This document shows, in pieces, positions 51,421 through 61,049 of a stretch of DNA of 64,000 nt (within the stretch, counting starts at the first letter, position 1; every line of letters starts with the position of its first letter). The notes under the pieces are model-generated. The model worked only from the letters and a program-made list of their open reading frames with translations. It was not told where the DNA came from and did not search any database. A program made the position numbers and the translations under genes. This DNA comes from Opitutaceae bacterium (lineage in GTDB: Bacteria; Verrucomicrobiota; Verrucomicrobiia; Opitutales; Opitutaceae). The stretch spans positions 1 through 64,000 of the forward strand of contig JAEUGY010000069.1 in NCBI GenBank assembly GCA_016794625.1, written 5' to 3'.

Positions 51421-53829
51421 CTACCTGAGCTCGTAAACCTCAAGCAGCACGTCACCCGCCCCGCCACCGTTCCCGGACGCATGCACCGTGTAAGACGCAC
51501 CTGGCGTGACCGTCAGCACCATCGCCGACGACTTGGCGTCGCCCTCCAGCATAAACGCCCCAGCGGCGGCAAAATCAGCGGCCGTCGCACCCTGGGCCCA
51601 ATCGTCGTTTTCGCCGACCTTGATCGACCCGCGATAGACGTCGAGACGGGGATCCGCGAGCGCACCCGCCACACCGAAGGCCGCGAGCCGCGGACCGACC
51701 GCGCGCACCAGTACCTTCTTCGTTCCGGTACCGGCCACGATGAAGCCTCCGATCACAGGTCCCTCGCCGGCACCCACACGGCTGCGCGCCGAGAAGTTCC
51801 CAAAACCCGCATCGACTCCCGTGCTGTAAAACTCCATCAGCACCGCGCCCGCCGTACGCGCGGCGAGGTGCAGGGTGTGCGCTCCGGGTGCCGGGCGCAG
51901 GAGCACGGCGTCCCGACTGCCCGGGGTGAGCCCGAAGGCACCGACGGCGGACGTCGCCGCGGTCAGGTCCGCGCTCGACGACCAATCGTCATTCGCATCG
52001 ACCTGGCTCGCGCCCGCAAACAGGGCGACGCGAGGATCCTCCAGAACGCCCGTCACACCAAAGTTCGCCAGCCCAGGCCCGATCGCGCGCAACAACACCG
52101 GATCGGCCCCGGAGGAAACGAAACCCACAATCGTCGTCTGGTTCGCCACCGCGGTGGCTCGGATCGATCCGTTGACAATCCGGGAACGGGACGGAACGAC
52201 TTCAAGCACCGCAACCGAACCGGCAATGCTTCCTTCGACGCCCTCATAACCCGCAAGGAGGAGCGGCCGGCCGGTCGGGCTCGACTCGGCGGACACAAAC
52301 ACCAGCGTCTCGGGAGAGACATAGCGCGTTCCGGTCGTGACCGTGGTCCCGTTTACGATGTTGAAATAGCCAACCAGCTCGACGCGGCTCAAATCAGTCA
52401 CATCGAACTGGAAAACGCCATTCTGCCGTTCGGCCCCGACAAACACGTACTGGCGCCCCTCCACTTCGCCAAAGGCCAGCGCCTCAGGCTCCGGTCCTTT
52501 GTCATCCGAGCGGGTGTCGATGCCGCTGGTTGCGCCATTGTTCATGTTGAACGTGAGCGGCGAATTGGTGCGGACAAACTCTTCCAACATGGATCCGCTG
52601 TCGAAGACCCGATTGCCCGCCGTGTCCCAGATGGTGAAACTGCGGGTGCCGATCATGGTAGGCACCTCGATGAGAGCGTCGGCATCGGTGTTTCCATCGA
52701 AGCGGGAGATGTTCAACCGACCGATTCCGGACGAGGTGCTCAGGCTGCCCGTGAAAATGAAGTCTCCGGCTCCGTCGGACACGGTATCAACCACGTTGGC
52801 ATCCCCGGCGCGGGCGATGTCTCCATCGTCCGTGCGGGCGTCACCTTCATTCGCCGTTGCAAGGTAGCGTCGGCCCCCCTGCACGAACGACACGATCGTA
52901 TCCGGCATCGGCAGCCCGGGCACCGTGTCATTGATGTTGATCGCCGCCACTCCACCGTTTTGCGGATCCCGGTCAGACGCATCGATCCGCTGCGTGATCG
53001 TACCGAGCGGGCTGATCGCAGTGAACAGGTTGGCACTGGCACCGGAAAGATCCAGCGTTGCGATTGCGTTGTTCTCCTGGAGCGTGATGTAAGCTTTGTC
53101 GTTGGTTGTGACCGGGAACTCAGGCTCAATGTAGAGGTACCGATCGGCCGGAGCGACGTTGGCCACGTTGATTCGCACGGCGTCGAGGGTCACGCCCGGC
53201 GCGAGTCCGGTCTTGAAGTCCACGGTGACGACATCGGGCGCGACGACTAGCAGACTGTTCGCAACGATCACGCCGCTCAGGTTGATCACGCTCACCGAAC
53301 CGGGTGCCTGCGCCTGATTGGCGGTGAACTCACCTTCGTTTGCGACCACCGCGCGCCGCCCATCCGGGGTGAACTTGACGGCATCCGGGTGAAAACCGAC
53401 ATCCACCGTTCGCAGGATAGCACCCGTCACCAAATCGAAGAACGCCACCTTTCCGAGAACCCGCGTATTGTCAGCCGGGATGATCGTCGCCACGCCGAAG
53501 CCGCGGCCGCTGGGGTCCGCCGCCACACTGCTCACGGACAACGTTGCCGCGGCCCCGAAGATAGCATCGAACTCAGCCGAAACGGCATAGGTGAGCTCAC
53601 CCGTCGAACCGAGGCGGTAGATGTCGATTTTGTGGGACGACGCTCCGGTCCGAGCGAGCGAGTTCGTCACCAAAACAAGGTCCGGACCCGTAGGCGCGTC
53701 GTAGTGGGCAACCACCTCTCCCCCTCCGGGAATCGAGACGCCGGAAACCAGGGAAATCTCAGCCCGGACAGACAATCCCAGGGCGAAAAGGGTCGAAAGG
53801 ATGAAGCAGCGTGATGGAAGCAGGGACAT
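51421..53829 (-). CDS. Secreted choice-of-anchor I family protein with duplicated C-terminal domain
   Basis: An 802-aa exported protein with a short signal peptide (FILSTLFALGLSVRAEIS). Most of it is a beta-propeller-type choice-of-anchor I domain with segments such as FHPDAVKFTPDGRRAVVANEGE, YITLQENNAIATLDL, YLATANEGDARTDDGD and DDKGPEPEALAFGEVEGRQYVFVG. The end holds two copies of a domain with LLRAIGPGLANFGVTGVLEDPR and VRAVGPRLAAFGVAGALADPR, each followed by NDDW. This pair is common at the C-terminus of Opitutaceae surface proteins. A role at the cell surface is inferred; phosphatase activity, sometimes named for related proteins, is not supported by any motif I see. The hairpin downstream makes it monocistronic. 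Confidence 0.82.
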   Translation of the reverse strand: MSLLPSRCFILSTLFALGLSVRAEISLVSGVSIPGGGEVVAHYDAPTGPDLVLVTNSLARTGASSHKIDIYRLGSTGELTYAVSAEFDAIFGAAATLSVSSVAADPSGRGFGVATIIPADNTRVLGKVAFFDLVTGAILRTVDVGFHPDAVKFTPDGRRAVVANEGEFTANQAQAPGSVSVINLSGVIVANSLLVVAPDVVTVDFKTGLAPGVTLDAVRINVANVAPADRYLYIEPEFPVTTNDKAYITLQENNAIATLDLSGASANLFTAISPLGTITQRIDASDRDPQNGGVAAININDTVPGLPMPDTIVSFVQGGRRYLATANEGDARTDDGDIARAGDANVVDTVSDGAGDFIFTGSLSTSSGIGRLNISRFDGNTDADALIEVPTMIGTRSFTIWDTAGNRVFDSGSMLEEFVRTNSPLTFNMNNGATSGIDTRSDDKGPEPEALAFGEVEGRQYVFVGAERQNGVFQFDVTDLSRVELVGYFNIVNGTTVTTGTRYVSPETLVFVSAESSPTGRPLLLAGYEGVEGSIAGSVAVLEVVPSRSRIVNGSIRATAVANQTTIVGFVSSGADPVLLRAIGPGLANFGVTGVLEDPRVALFAGASQVDANDDWSSSADLTAATSAVGAFGLTPGSRDAVLLRPAPGAHTLHLAARTAGAVLMEFYSTGVDAGFGNFSARSRVGAGEGPVIGGFIVAGTGTKKVLVRAVGPRLAAFGVAGALADPRLDVYRGSIKVGENDDWAQGATAADFAAAGAFMLEGDAKSSAMVLTVTPGASYTVHASGNGGGAGDVLLEVYELR

Positions 53830-53950
53830 CCGATAACCCTAGAAGGGTCGCGATGCATTCTGCACGACCGGCCTTGTAACATCGAGGCGTCGAAGTCACC
53901 TGACCGTTACATTGCCCCGCCCGCAGCGATCACGGGCTCAAGCCGCCCGC

Positions 53951-54229
53951 TCACTCGGGCGCGGCCTCGGGTTTCTTGACTCCTAGGCGAAGGATGAGCT
54001 GCAGCCGGTTGCGGACACCGCATTTCTTCAGGCACGAGGAAACCTGGGCCTTCACCGTGGCCTCGGACTTCCCCAGAATGCGGGCGATCTCGCGATTGCT
54101 GTGTCCGCACCGCACCTGCGCCGCCACGGCTCGCTCCGCCGGGCTGAGGATCTCCATCCGCCGTCCGGCCGGCGCAAGCCCGGCAAAGATGTCGGCCCAA
54201 CTGGCCGATAAATCGGGAGGCTCAATCAT
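53951..54229 (-). CDS. Small LuxR-type HTH protein
   Basis: A 92-aa protein that is essentially one LuxR/NarL helix-turn-helix domain (LSPAERAVAAQVRCGHSNREIARILGKSEATVKAQVSS). It closely parallels the C-terminal domain of the larger LuxR regulator at 58469 (LTPAERALADLVCTGLSNKEIASRLKRSEGSVKVQLSG). No receiver or ligand domain precedes it, so it may act with a partner or be constitutive. The start at 54229 precedes the HTH with a short acidic segment. It lies 78 bases after the TlpA-like gene on the same strand and could be its operon partner. Confidence 0.7.
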   Translation of the reverse strand: MIEPPDLSASWADIFAGLAPAGRRMEILSPAERAVAAQVRCGHSNREIARILGKSEATVKAQVSSCLKKCGVRNRLQLILRLGVKKPEAAPE

Positions 54230-54307
54230 GGGAGGCGCAGAGGCGGCAGGAAGGGGACCTTGGCCGGAGGGACGCACTCGATTCCCTGGGAGCGTCCACT
54301 CAGCGGA

Positions 54308-55504
54308 TTACAAGCCCAGCAGACGCTTGATGTCTGCCTCGAGTCGCGGCCCCCGCGCATCGGTCGAGACCACCTTGCCCTCCTGGTCGAGCAGGAACAT
54401 GGCTGGAATTGACTCGATGCCGAGCTTCACGGCGTAGTCATTTTTCCACCACTTACCGTCAAAATACTGGGGCCAAGGCATTTCATTGCGTGCGGCAAAC
54501 TCCAGCATCTTCGCCTTTGCTGCTTCGAGTTTTGCCTGCGTCTGTTCCGGCAGGTCTCCGGGCCTCGATCCGGGATTCTCCAAGCTGATCCCGACCACCT
54601 CAAACCCCCGCTCATGATAGGCCTTGTAGCAGGCGACCAGGTTCGGGATTTCCGCGATACAGGGTGCGCACCACGTGGCCCAGAAGTCGACCAGGACGAC
54701 CTTGCCCCGGAGCTTCTTGAGATCCACTTCGCGACCATCCGCCGCGACAAACGCCAGAGACCCGATCTCCGCTGCCCTTAGCCGCTGCAGGGCAGCGGCC
54801 TTCTCCGACGCCTCACGCTGCTTCTCCGCCACCTCTCGCATCACCGCGGCGACCGGAGTGGTCTGCAGGTGCGCTTCATAGGCCTGAGCCGCATCAGGAG
54901 AATGCTTCCGGAGCGCCTCGAGGTACTGCGAAACCACCGGAACCGCGCGTTCGTCCCCAAAGGTCGATACCACCCGATCAACCAAGGCTCGGACGGACGA
55001 CACATCAAAAGTCTCCCCCGCCGCCTGAGCCTGCGCCCGGAGGTCGATCAGCAACGCGTGCATCGCCCCACCACGCTGGCGAACCGAAGCGTCCTGTGCC
55101 TGCACCACCTCGGAAAGCGCTGCAATTTGTCCGGCTCTAAATGCTGCCAGCCCCACCTGATCCACGATGAGGGTCGATTCGCCCGGCCTCGTGGCAAATT
55201 CCGGTTTGAATCCGGCGATGAACCAGGGTCGGGTGAAACTCGACTGAATCAAGCCATCGTAACGCCGGGGATCCGAAGGAAACTGGGCCGCAAAAGCGCG
55301 GGCGGCGGCGGAAAACCGGCGCAAGTGCTCATCCTGATGTTGCCAGTACGCCTGATCCTTGCGCGTCAGGTTTTCCGGCAGCGGCTCCCGCCAGAGGTCC
55401 CAAAGCGCAGCATGCGCGCTGTCGGCCTTTGACGGGAGGGGTGGCGCTTCGGTGCCCGCCGCAGCCAGACCCGCCGCGAGCACATACAGTAGAAATCGAA
55501 TCAT
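54308..55504 (-). CDS. TlpA-family thioredoxin-like protein, exported
   Basis: A 398-aa protein with signal peptide (MIRFLLYVLAAGLAAAGTEA) and a C-terminal thioredoxin/TlpA domain with the redox pair in VDFWATWCAPCIAEIPN (near residue 276). The preceding 250 residues are helical and unassigned; similar extended TlpA-like proteins occur in Verrucomicrobiota and Bacteroidota beside TonB receptors. The pair suggests reduction or isomerisation of disulphides in exported proteins, perhaps during receptor-linked uptake. It follows the TonB receptor gene by 73 bases that hold a strong hairpin and likely belongs to the same transcript. Confidence 0.87.
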   Translation of the reverse strand: MIRFLLYVLAAGLAAAGTEAPPLPSKADSAHAALWDLWREPLPENLTRKDQAYWQHQDEHLRRFSAAARAFAAQFPSDPRRYDGLIQSSFTRPWFIAGFKPEFATRPGESTLIVDQVGLAAFRAGQIAALSEVVQAQDASVRQRGGAMHALLIDLRAQAQAAGETFDVSSVRALVDRVVSTFGDERAVPVVSQYLEALRKHSPDAAQAYEAHLQTTPVAAVMREVAEKQREASEKAAALQRLRAAEIGSLAFVAADGREVDLKKLRGKVVLVDFWATWCAPCIAEIPNLVACYKAYHERGFEVVGISLENPGSRPGDLPEQTQAKLEAAKAKMLEFAARNEMPWPQYFDGKWWKNDYAVKLGIESIPAMFLLDQEGKVVSTDARGPRLEADIKRLLGL

Positions 55505-55530
55505 GGGGTTCCCGGAAGTGTGGGACGGGA

Positions 55531-55559
55531 GAGCCGGCCGGATTGTATCCAGCCGGCTC
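55531..55559 (-). terminator. Hairpin between the TonB receptor and TlpA-like genes
   Basis: GAGCCGGC (55531-55538) pairs with GCCGGCTC (55552-55559), continued inside by GGAT/ATCC (55540-55543, 55547-55550) with one mismatch pair and a 3-nt loop. It sits just after the receptor stop in the 73-base gap. No U tract, so partial termination or transcript stabilisation is likelier than a full stop. Confidence 0.5.
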
Positions 55560-55577
55560 GTCTCCGCGTCCGCAGGG

Positions 55578-58355
55578 TCAGAGTTCTTTCGAGAACGTGA
55601 GGATGTAGCGCCGCAGGCGAGGATCCATCACGATACGACCATTCGCGGCGTCGATTCGGTCGGGGTCGGAATTCAACGCGTTGATCAACGTCAAGGAGGT
55701 CTTGCTCCCGGCCAGCCAGCGGGTCCAGCGGCTGTTGCCCTCTCCGGCGAAGCGCGCGCTCTTGCGGAAGTCGTAAGAGACCTGCGGATTGAATTCGAGA
55801 TAGGAAGGGAAGCTCGTCGAAGTCAGGCCGTTGATGTAATAGCGGTCCTGGTAATTGACGGAAACGCCTGCATCCCACGCGCCCTTGCCCCAGAAAATCG
55901 AACCGCTCATGCGCTTGGGCTGATGCCCAAAGGCTGAATTGGGGGCGGCGGCCGGAGTGGCCTTTGTCACCGTTAGATTCGGATCCGACAGGGAGGCGCT
56001 CACCGCCAGATCGCCGAAGCTGTAGTTTCGGCGGTACATGGCCCGGAAATCCCAGCCTTTGGTCTGCACGCCCGCAAGATTGATGTTGGTCGCATCCCAC
56101 GTCACGATCGGGCCCGCATAGCTGGCCGGGTCGGAGGGGAGCTTGGGGCCGCGCGTCACGCGTTCCGGAAAGAAGTCGAAGAGCACTTGGGTTCCCGGCC
56201 CACCCGAGCGGTCGGTGTAGTTGAACTGATAGTAGTCGGCGGAAAAGGACAGACCCTTGAACCACTTTCCAGGCACGTCGATCACGATGCCACCGTTCTT
56301 CGAGACGGATTCCTCGGGTTTCAATGTTGGATTGCCGCCGAAGCTTCGGGTGAACGTGCCGAGCACCGCTTCGCCGCCGCGCAGATTGTCACGCACATTG
56401 CTGGTGGCGGTGAGGGTGGTGGTACCCGTGGTGACGGGACCGAGAAGATCATAGAGCCGGACGGGCTTGAAGCCCTCGGAGCGGGAGGTGCGCAAGGTGA
56501 CCCACGAAACCGGTTTGAACATGGCCCGGTAGGTAGGAGCAGTGACACCGCCGACATCCGAGTAGTCCTGGGCCCGGACGGCACCACCCACCTCCAACAG
56601 ATTCACGAACGGAATCTTCTGCTTCTCACCCAGCAGGGGCACCCGAATCTCGGCAAACGCCGCCGTGGTGTCGCGGCTGAAGGGTTTGGTGAGGACAAAG
56701 GTCGGCGTCGCAATACTGGCCTCACGCCAGAATTTCACCTTCTCCTTGCCCGCCTCGGCCCCTACCGCGAGGTTCACGTCACCTGCCCAGCCGGACCAGA
56801 GGACGCCGTCGGCCACAACCATATACTGATGGTAGTCGGTCGTGTCCTTGTGATCGGCAAACGGCCTCAGCGCGTCGAGCACTCCGGCGGCATTGGGATC
56901 CCGACCATTGAAGCTGTCATAGGCGAGAATCGGTTTGTTGGCCGACGCGATTGCTGTGTTCAACAGGCCGAAATTGAAAGAACCGGAACGAGCATCGTCG
57001 CTGACCACGTTGCGCGACCAGGTGTAACCCGCGTCGTACCGCCATGTGGTGAGGAAGTCGCCCCGAATGCCTGCGCTCAACGAACGGTTCTCCTGCCGCG
57101 AGAGCGTTTGCGCACCCGGCAGGTCATAAAACACCTTGCGCAGAAAGACCGGTCCGTTGAAGGGATTTCCCGGATAGCCGTTCGGCAGGGAAATGCTCAG
57201 CGACAGAGGGGCCGTGGTGAAGTCATTGCGAAACTCGCTGGCCCGCCCTTCGAGATAGAGCTCCACCGAAGACGAGAGCGTGTAGCGGCTGTCGAAGGTC
57301 ACACTCCTGCGCGACGCCTCATCGATGCTCGTGGTGTATTGATTCGGGTCGTACGGCGGCGAGACCGTGGTCGTGAAGGAGCTGTTTGCGGCGGTGGTGC
57401 CATTCGAACCCCTCGGAAGGCCGACGATGTTGGTCGTCTGGCCCGGCAGGTTGGCCTGACCGGCGTTTTGCGGAGATCCCGTGCTCGCCAGCGATCCGGG
57501 TCCCGAAGCGGGCTGGGAGAGATAAAAGGCTGCGCTCGCGGCACCATAGACCCGGCTGTCGCTCGTCTCCGTGAACCAGCGGTCGCGGGAAGCCAGCGCA
57601 TTTTGTTTCTCGTAGGACGCGGTCAGGAAGACGCTCAACTTGCCGGACCGGAATCCGCTCGTCAGACCGATCGTCGTCTGGCCGACATCGGTTTTGAAGG
57701 TATTGTCGTAGCTGATGCGCAACTCGGTGCCGCGGTAGTTTTTCTTCAGGATGATGTTCACCACGCCCGCGATCGCCTCCGAGCCATAGATCGCGCCGGC
57801 GCCCTCCGGCAGGATTTCGATGCGCTCGATCGCCGAGACCGGAATGCCGTCAACACTGAAGTCCTCACGACCCCCGGCGCCGCCCGGCGCCTCCTGGCCG
57901 GTGTGGGGAATGCGTCGCCCGTTCACCAGCACCAGCGTCGAGTTGCCACCCAGCCCGCGAAGATTGAACGAGGTGCCGACCTGCTGGGCCCGGGACGTGC
58001 CGCCATTCTGGAGATTGTCGTTGAAGCCGACCGCGGCACCCAGCTGAGGAATGGCCCAGCGGATGTCCGCCAACCGGCTGACGCCACGACGCTCCAGCTC
58101 GATCTGAGGAAGGGAAAACACCGGCAGCGCCGTGGCCTCCGCACCCAACGTGCGCATGCGGGAGCCAGTGACTTCAACGCGCTCCAGCTCTACGGACCCG
58201 TCGGTCGGCTTCTTTTCCGCGGCGTCCACCACCTTCGGGGCGATGGCAGCCTTTTCCGCGTCGGTCGTTTTGGGCGTGCTCACTGCCTGTGCGGAGAGCA
58301 AGCCAGGAGCGAGCAGAAGGGCCACACTCAGGATTGGAACGGATGTTCGGTTCAT
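55578..58355 (-). CDS. TonB-dependent outer-membrane receptor (large)
   Basis: A 925-aa receptor with signal peptide (VALLLAPGLLSAQA). The plug is unusually well preserved: LERVEVTGSRMRTLG, LADIRWAIPQLGAAVGFND, NLRGLGGNSTLVLVNGRRIPH and ILPEGAGAIYGSEAIAGVVNI. The C-terminus ends GRIVMDPRLRRYILTFSKEL, a typical last barrel strand. The longer form and plug resemble receptors for larger substrates (oligosaccharides or vitamins) more than siderophores. Upstream AGGG sits about 9 bases from the ATG. It is divergent from the LuxR regulator at 58469 and followed by the TlpA-like and small LuxR genes, so substrate-responsive control of the set is plausible. Confidence 0.9.
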   Translation of the reverse strand: MNRTSVPILSVALLLAPGLLSAQAVSTPKTTDAEKAAIAPKVVDAAEKKPTDGSVELERVEVTGSRMRTLGAEATALPVFSLPQIELERRGVSRLADIRWAIPQLGAAVGFNDNLQNGGTSRAQQVGTSFNLRGLGGNSTLVLVNGRRIPHTGQEAPGGAGGREDFSVDGIPVSAIERIEILPEGAGAIYGSEAIAGVVNIILKKNYRGTELRISYDNTFKTDVGQTTIGLTSGFRSGKLSVFLTASYEKQNALASRDRWFTETSDSRVYGAASAAFYLSQPASGPGSLASTGSPQNAGQANLPGQTTNIVGLPRGSNGTTAANSSFTTTVSPPYDPNQYTTSIDEASRRSVTFDSRYTLSSSVELYLEGRASEFRNDFTTAPLSLSISLPNGYPGNPFNGPVFLRKVFYDLPGAQTLSRQENRSLSAGIRGDFLTTWRYDAGYTWSRNVVSDDARSGSFNFGLLNTAIASANKPILAYDSFNGRDPNAAGVLDALRPFADHKDTTDYHQYMVVADGVLWSGWAGDVNLAVGAEAGKEKVKFWREASIATPTFVLTKPFSRDTTAAFAEIRVPLLGEKQKIPFVNLLEVGGAVRAQDYSDVGGVTAPTYRAMFKPVSWVTLRTSRSEGFKPVRLYDLLGPVTTGTTTLTATSNVRDNLRGGEAVLGTFTRSFGGNPTLKPEESVSKNGGIVIDVPGKWFKGLSFSADYYQFNYTDRSGGPGTQVLFDFFPERVTRGPKLPSDPASYAGPIVTWDATNINLAGVQTKGWDFRAMYRRNYSFGDLAVSASLSDPNLTVTKATPAAAPNSAFGHQPKRMSGSIFWGKGAWDAGVSVNYQDRYYINGLTSTSFPSYLEFNPQVSYDFRKSARFAGEGNSRWTRWLAGSKTSLTLINALNSDPDRIDAANGRIVMDPRLRRYILTFSKEL

Positions 58356-58391
58356 GCAACACCCTGTCTCCCCGCTCCAACCGTCCGGAGC

Positions 58392-58406
58392 AACCTTACG
58401 AAGGTT
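58392..58406. promoter_or_regulatory. Inverted repeat between divergent TonB receptor and LuxR genes
   Basis: AACCTT (58392-58397) and AAGGTT (58401-58406) form a dyad with an ACG centre, followed by TAGGTTTGG, in the 113-base gap between the two starts. It is a candidate operator for the adjacent LuxR regulator. Confidence 0.45.
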
Positions 58407-58468
58407 AGGTTTGGTTGTTGGTTCGATTCGTGCTTAGTGGAGGACGTTTTCCCGTTCCGTCTTCCACC

Positions 58469-59662
58469 ATGAGCGCCTCCGTTATGATCCACGAGAGCTC
58501 CGCTGCTCTCGCCTCGGCGCGGGCCCAACGCGTCCTGCTGGGGTTGCACCGTGCGGTTGAGTTCCGTGAGTTGTGGACGGCACTGCAACGCGTTTTCGAA
58601 ACCCTGGTGCCTCACGACACGCTCGTGATGTCGGTTAACTATGTCGATTGGCGACGCGAAGCGACCACGCGTCGACTGACCTCGGACCATTCCCGAGTGG
58701 TGGATGATGCGGAGGCCGCCAAACTGATCGTCGGGGAGGGCAGAAACTTCTTTCAACCGTTCCTCGAACGGAATCCGGGCATCCCCTGCTACCGACATAG
58801 CGAGATCATGCCCGATCAACCGGATCGGATCCCGGAGACGCGCTTCTACCAGCGCTACATGATTCCGCTTGGATGGAGGTACTCCGCGCATGTGTTGTTC
58901 TGGCGAGACGGCGAGGTGGAAACCTCGTTCGCATTGCGACGGCGCCCCGATCAAGGTGATTTTACTGCGGCGGAAATGGATACGTTGCGGGTGTTGCATC
59001 CTCAGATCGCGGTGGCGTTTGAACGGGTTCGCATCTTCGAGGGTGAGCGACGCAGACGCCGCTTGCTCGAGAGCTTTTACCGCCCGAATCCAGAGGCGGT
59101 CTTGTTTCTCGATTGGGACTTGAGTCTTCTTTATGCCAGCCAGGAGGGGTTGGTGCTCTGCGCCGCCTGGAACCTGGGACCCGAACGGGCGCGGCTCTTC
59201 AGCGAAGGAGCTGTTTTTGCCGTGCCGGCCGAGGTGCAAACCGCCTGTGCCGCGTTGAAGCCGGGTTGGGAGGGGCAGGCCGCCACCGGTCAAGAGGAAG
59301 CGCCCCCGCCTCTGACCGCGACCGTCGTTGCTGACCGCGCCGGCTACGGAGCGAACGTCACGCTCCGGCGCGAAGGCGGCGGCGCACTCAGCAAACCCCT
59401 GTTTATTGTTCGTCTACGCGGACCCGATCGAGCGGGTGCGCCTGCGAGCATTGCCTCGAATTCCGAGCACGACCGCCGCCGGGGGGAACTGACCCCCGCC
59501 GAACGAGCCCTTGCCGACCTGGTTTGCACCGGACTGAGCAATAAAGAGATCGCGTCCCGATTGAAGCGCTCCGAAGGCAGCGTCAAGGTCCAGCTCAGCG
59601 GCGTGTTCCAGAAGCTCCGGGTCAACAGCCGCGCCAAACTGATGGTGGCCTTAAGAGGCTGA
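58469..59662 (+). CDS. LuxR-family transcriptional regulator
   Basis: A 397-aa regulator with a C-terminal LuxR/NarL helix-turn-helix (LTPAERALADLVCTGLSNKEIASRLKRSEGSVKVQL, about residues 332-368). The N-terminal 300 residues have a GAF/PAS-like mixed alpha-beta character (ERVRIFEGERRRRRLLESFYRP) but no strong family match; autoinducer-binding residues are not seen. The start at 58469 is chosen over the longer frame from 58415, which would overlap the divergent receptor promoter. The divergent TonB receptor and the dyad between suggest it controls that receptor. Confidence 0.83.
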   Translation: MSASVMIHESSAALASARAQRVLLGLHRAVEFRELWTALQRVFETLVPHDTLVMSVNYVDWRREATTRRLTSDHSRVVDDAEAAKLIVGEGRNFFQPFLERNPGIPCYRHSEIMPDQPDRIPETRFYQRYMIPLGWRYSAHVLFWRDGEVETSFALRRRPDQGDFTAAEMDTLRVLHPQIAVAFERVRIFEGERRRRRLLESFYRPNPEAVLFLDWDLSLLYASQEGLVLCAAWNLGPERARLFSEGAVFAVPAEVQTACAALKPGWEGQAATGQEEAPPPLTATVVADRAGYGANVTLRREGGGALSKPLFIVRLRGPDRAGAPASIASNSEHDRRRGELTPAERALADLVCTGLSNKEIASRLKRSEGSVKVQLSGVFQKLRVNSRAKLMVALRG

Positions 59663-59724
59663 ACCCTTCCGCCCGCTGCCCGGGACTCTCAATCCAAGGC
59701 GTACACCGAATCATCCCCCACCCC

Positions 59725-59813
59725 AAAAAGGGACAGGTCAATCTTCTCAGCCTAGTTCAGCATCGAAAATCCCGTCCGGAGCGGGGCACGCTTATAAGGG
59801 ACAGGTCAATTTT
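59725..59813 (+). repeat. Two dispersed-repeat copies left of the RAYT gene
   Basis: Copies at 59725-59745 and 59792-59813 read AAGGGACAGGTCAAT. They point toward the transposase gene, opposite to the copies at 61050-61093. The rest of 59663-59995 has no other feature I can support. Confidence 0.8.
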
Positions 59814-59995
59814 AGGAACCGCGTTCCTCGGGACGATTCAATCAGGACTCGGGGCGCGACGAGGGGATCGCGGGTTACGGTGGTAGCTAAAGCGGCAGGG
59901 CATACCCCAGCCACAGTTCAAATCGATCCAGATTTACGAGAAGCCGGCGCCTTCTCCCAAAGCCCAGCGCATGGTGGTCAAATCGAGCGACCCTT

Positions 59996-60997
59996 CTAGC
60001 ACTTCGGCGGCGAGATGGCGTCCTTGCGCAGACCACGAAGCGCGACAAGCCCGCCCCAGTCGGCGATGTGATCCGGAAGCGGACACACGCTCGCCTTTCG
60101 CCTTCTCCCCGTCTTTTGCTGGTAGAGCTCCAACTGGGATTCAACGAACTCCCGCGATCCCAGGACTCCTCCGTCGGAAAAGTAGCGGTTGCGGAAGAGC
60201 AGCGCACAACCCAAAGGAAGCCTGCCGCCCTTTTTTATCACCTCGACCAGGTGCGCGATCGGAATCCGCGCCTTGCCCACTTTCGGCATCGTCCCCGAGG
60301 CGTAGAGGAGTTGGCGGTAGTCCGATTGAACCCGACTCCACGAGTCTGAACCGAAAATCCGGAGCAATCCCGCCCGTGCGCGGACTCCGCCGGAAACCGC
60401 TTCCGCGTATCCACAAAAGGCGTAATCCTTCGGATCCTCCACCAAACCAGCCCTGATCCCGTTGAGATCGATGTAGGCTGCGGCGACCTCGAGGGAATGC
60501 CGCACCGGCTGGATAAGATCACTTTTATACCGCTCGGCCCAGAGCGTGCCAAATCGGCCATGGGTCTGATTGAACCAAATGGAAAAGCGTTGCTTGAGCA
60601 GCTTTACGAAAGGGGAGAGATCGCCCATGAGCGCCAATTGACGCTGGCGCCAGTCCACGGCCAAGGGTCCGTTGGTCGCCAGCTGGGCCTGGATGACTTC
60701 AAGCCGGGCAGTCTGAAAGCGGGTCGGCCGCGGGTAGAGAACACGATATCGCCTGAGTAACTCCTGATCCGACAAGGGCCTCTTGCGCGGAACCCGAACC
60801 AAAAGGTGAAAATGATTGCTGAGGATCGTGTAGGTAAGGACCTGAATTCCACAGTAATCCGCAACCTGCCAAAGCTGCTTTCGGAAGACTTCCTTCGCCT
60901 CATCGTCGAGGATTCGTTCGCCGTTCACGGTACGGCTGATCACGTGATAGGCCGCCACGGCGTTCTCGGAAGGAAGTTTGAGTCGGGCATGACGCAC
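59996..60997 (-). CDS. REP-associated tyrosine transposase (RAYT, Y1/IS200-like family)
   Basis: About 333 aa from the chosen GTG at 60997 (MRHARLKLPS); a TTG at 61033 would add twelve residues. The Y1 transposase signature is present: NHFHLLVRVP supplies the HUH histidines (62 and 64), preceded by DYCGIQVLTYTILS. A later RFGTLWAERYKSDLI holds the candidate catalytic tyrosine. Such proteins are single-strand nucleases that cut at REP-like repeats; the family is known to be associated with dispersed short repeats. Repeat copies lie on both sides in opposite orientation. Its length is longer than an IS200 transposase (about 150 aa) and matches RAYT. Coding looks intact. Its GC content is lower around the start (TTTTATTAC). 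Confidence 0.85.
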   Translation of the reverse strand: MRHARLKLPSENAVAAYHVISRTVNGERILDDEAKEVFRKQLWQVADYCGIQVLTYTILSNHFHLLVRVPRKRPLSDQELLRRYRVLYPRPTRFQTARLEVIQAQLATNGPLAVDWRQRQLALMGDLSPFVKLLKQRFSIWFNQTHGRFGTLWAERYKSDLIQPVRHSLEVAAAYIDLNGIRAGLVEDPKDYAFCGYAEAVSGGVRARAGLLRIFGSDSWSRVQSDYRQLLYASGTMPKVGKARIPIAHLVEVIKKGGRLPLGCALLFRNRYFSDGGVLGSREFVESQLELYQQKTGRRRKASVCPLPDHIADWGGLVALRGLRKDAISPPKC

Positions 60998-61049
60998 GGA
61001 AGGAAAAGAGTAATAAAAGAAATCTAATTGCAATAAAATTCGTGCCTGG

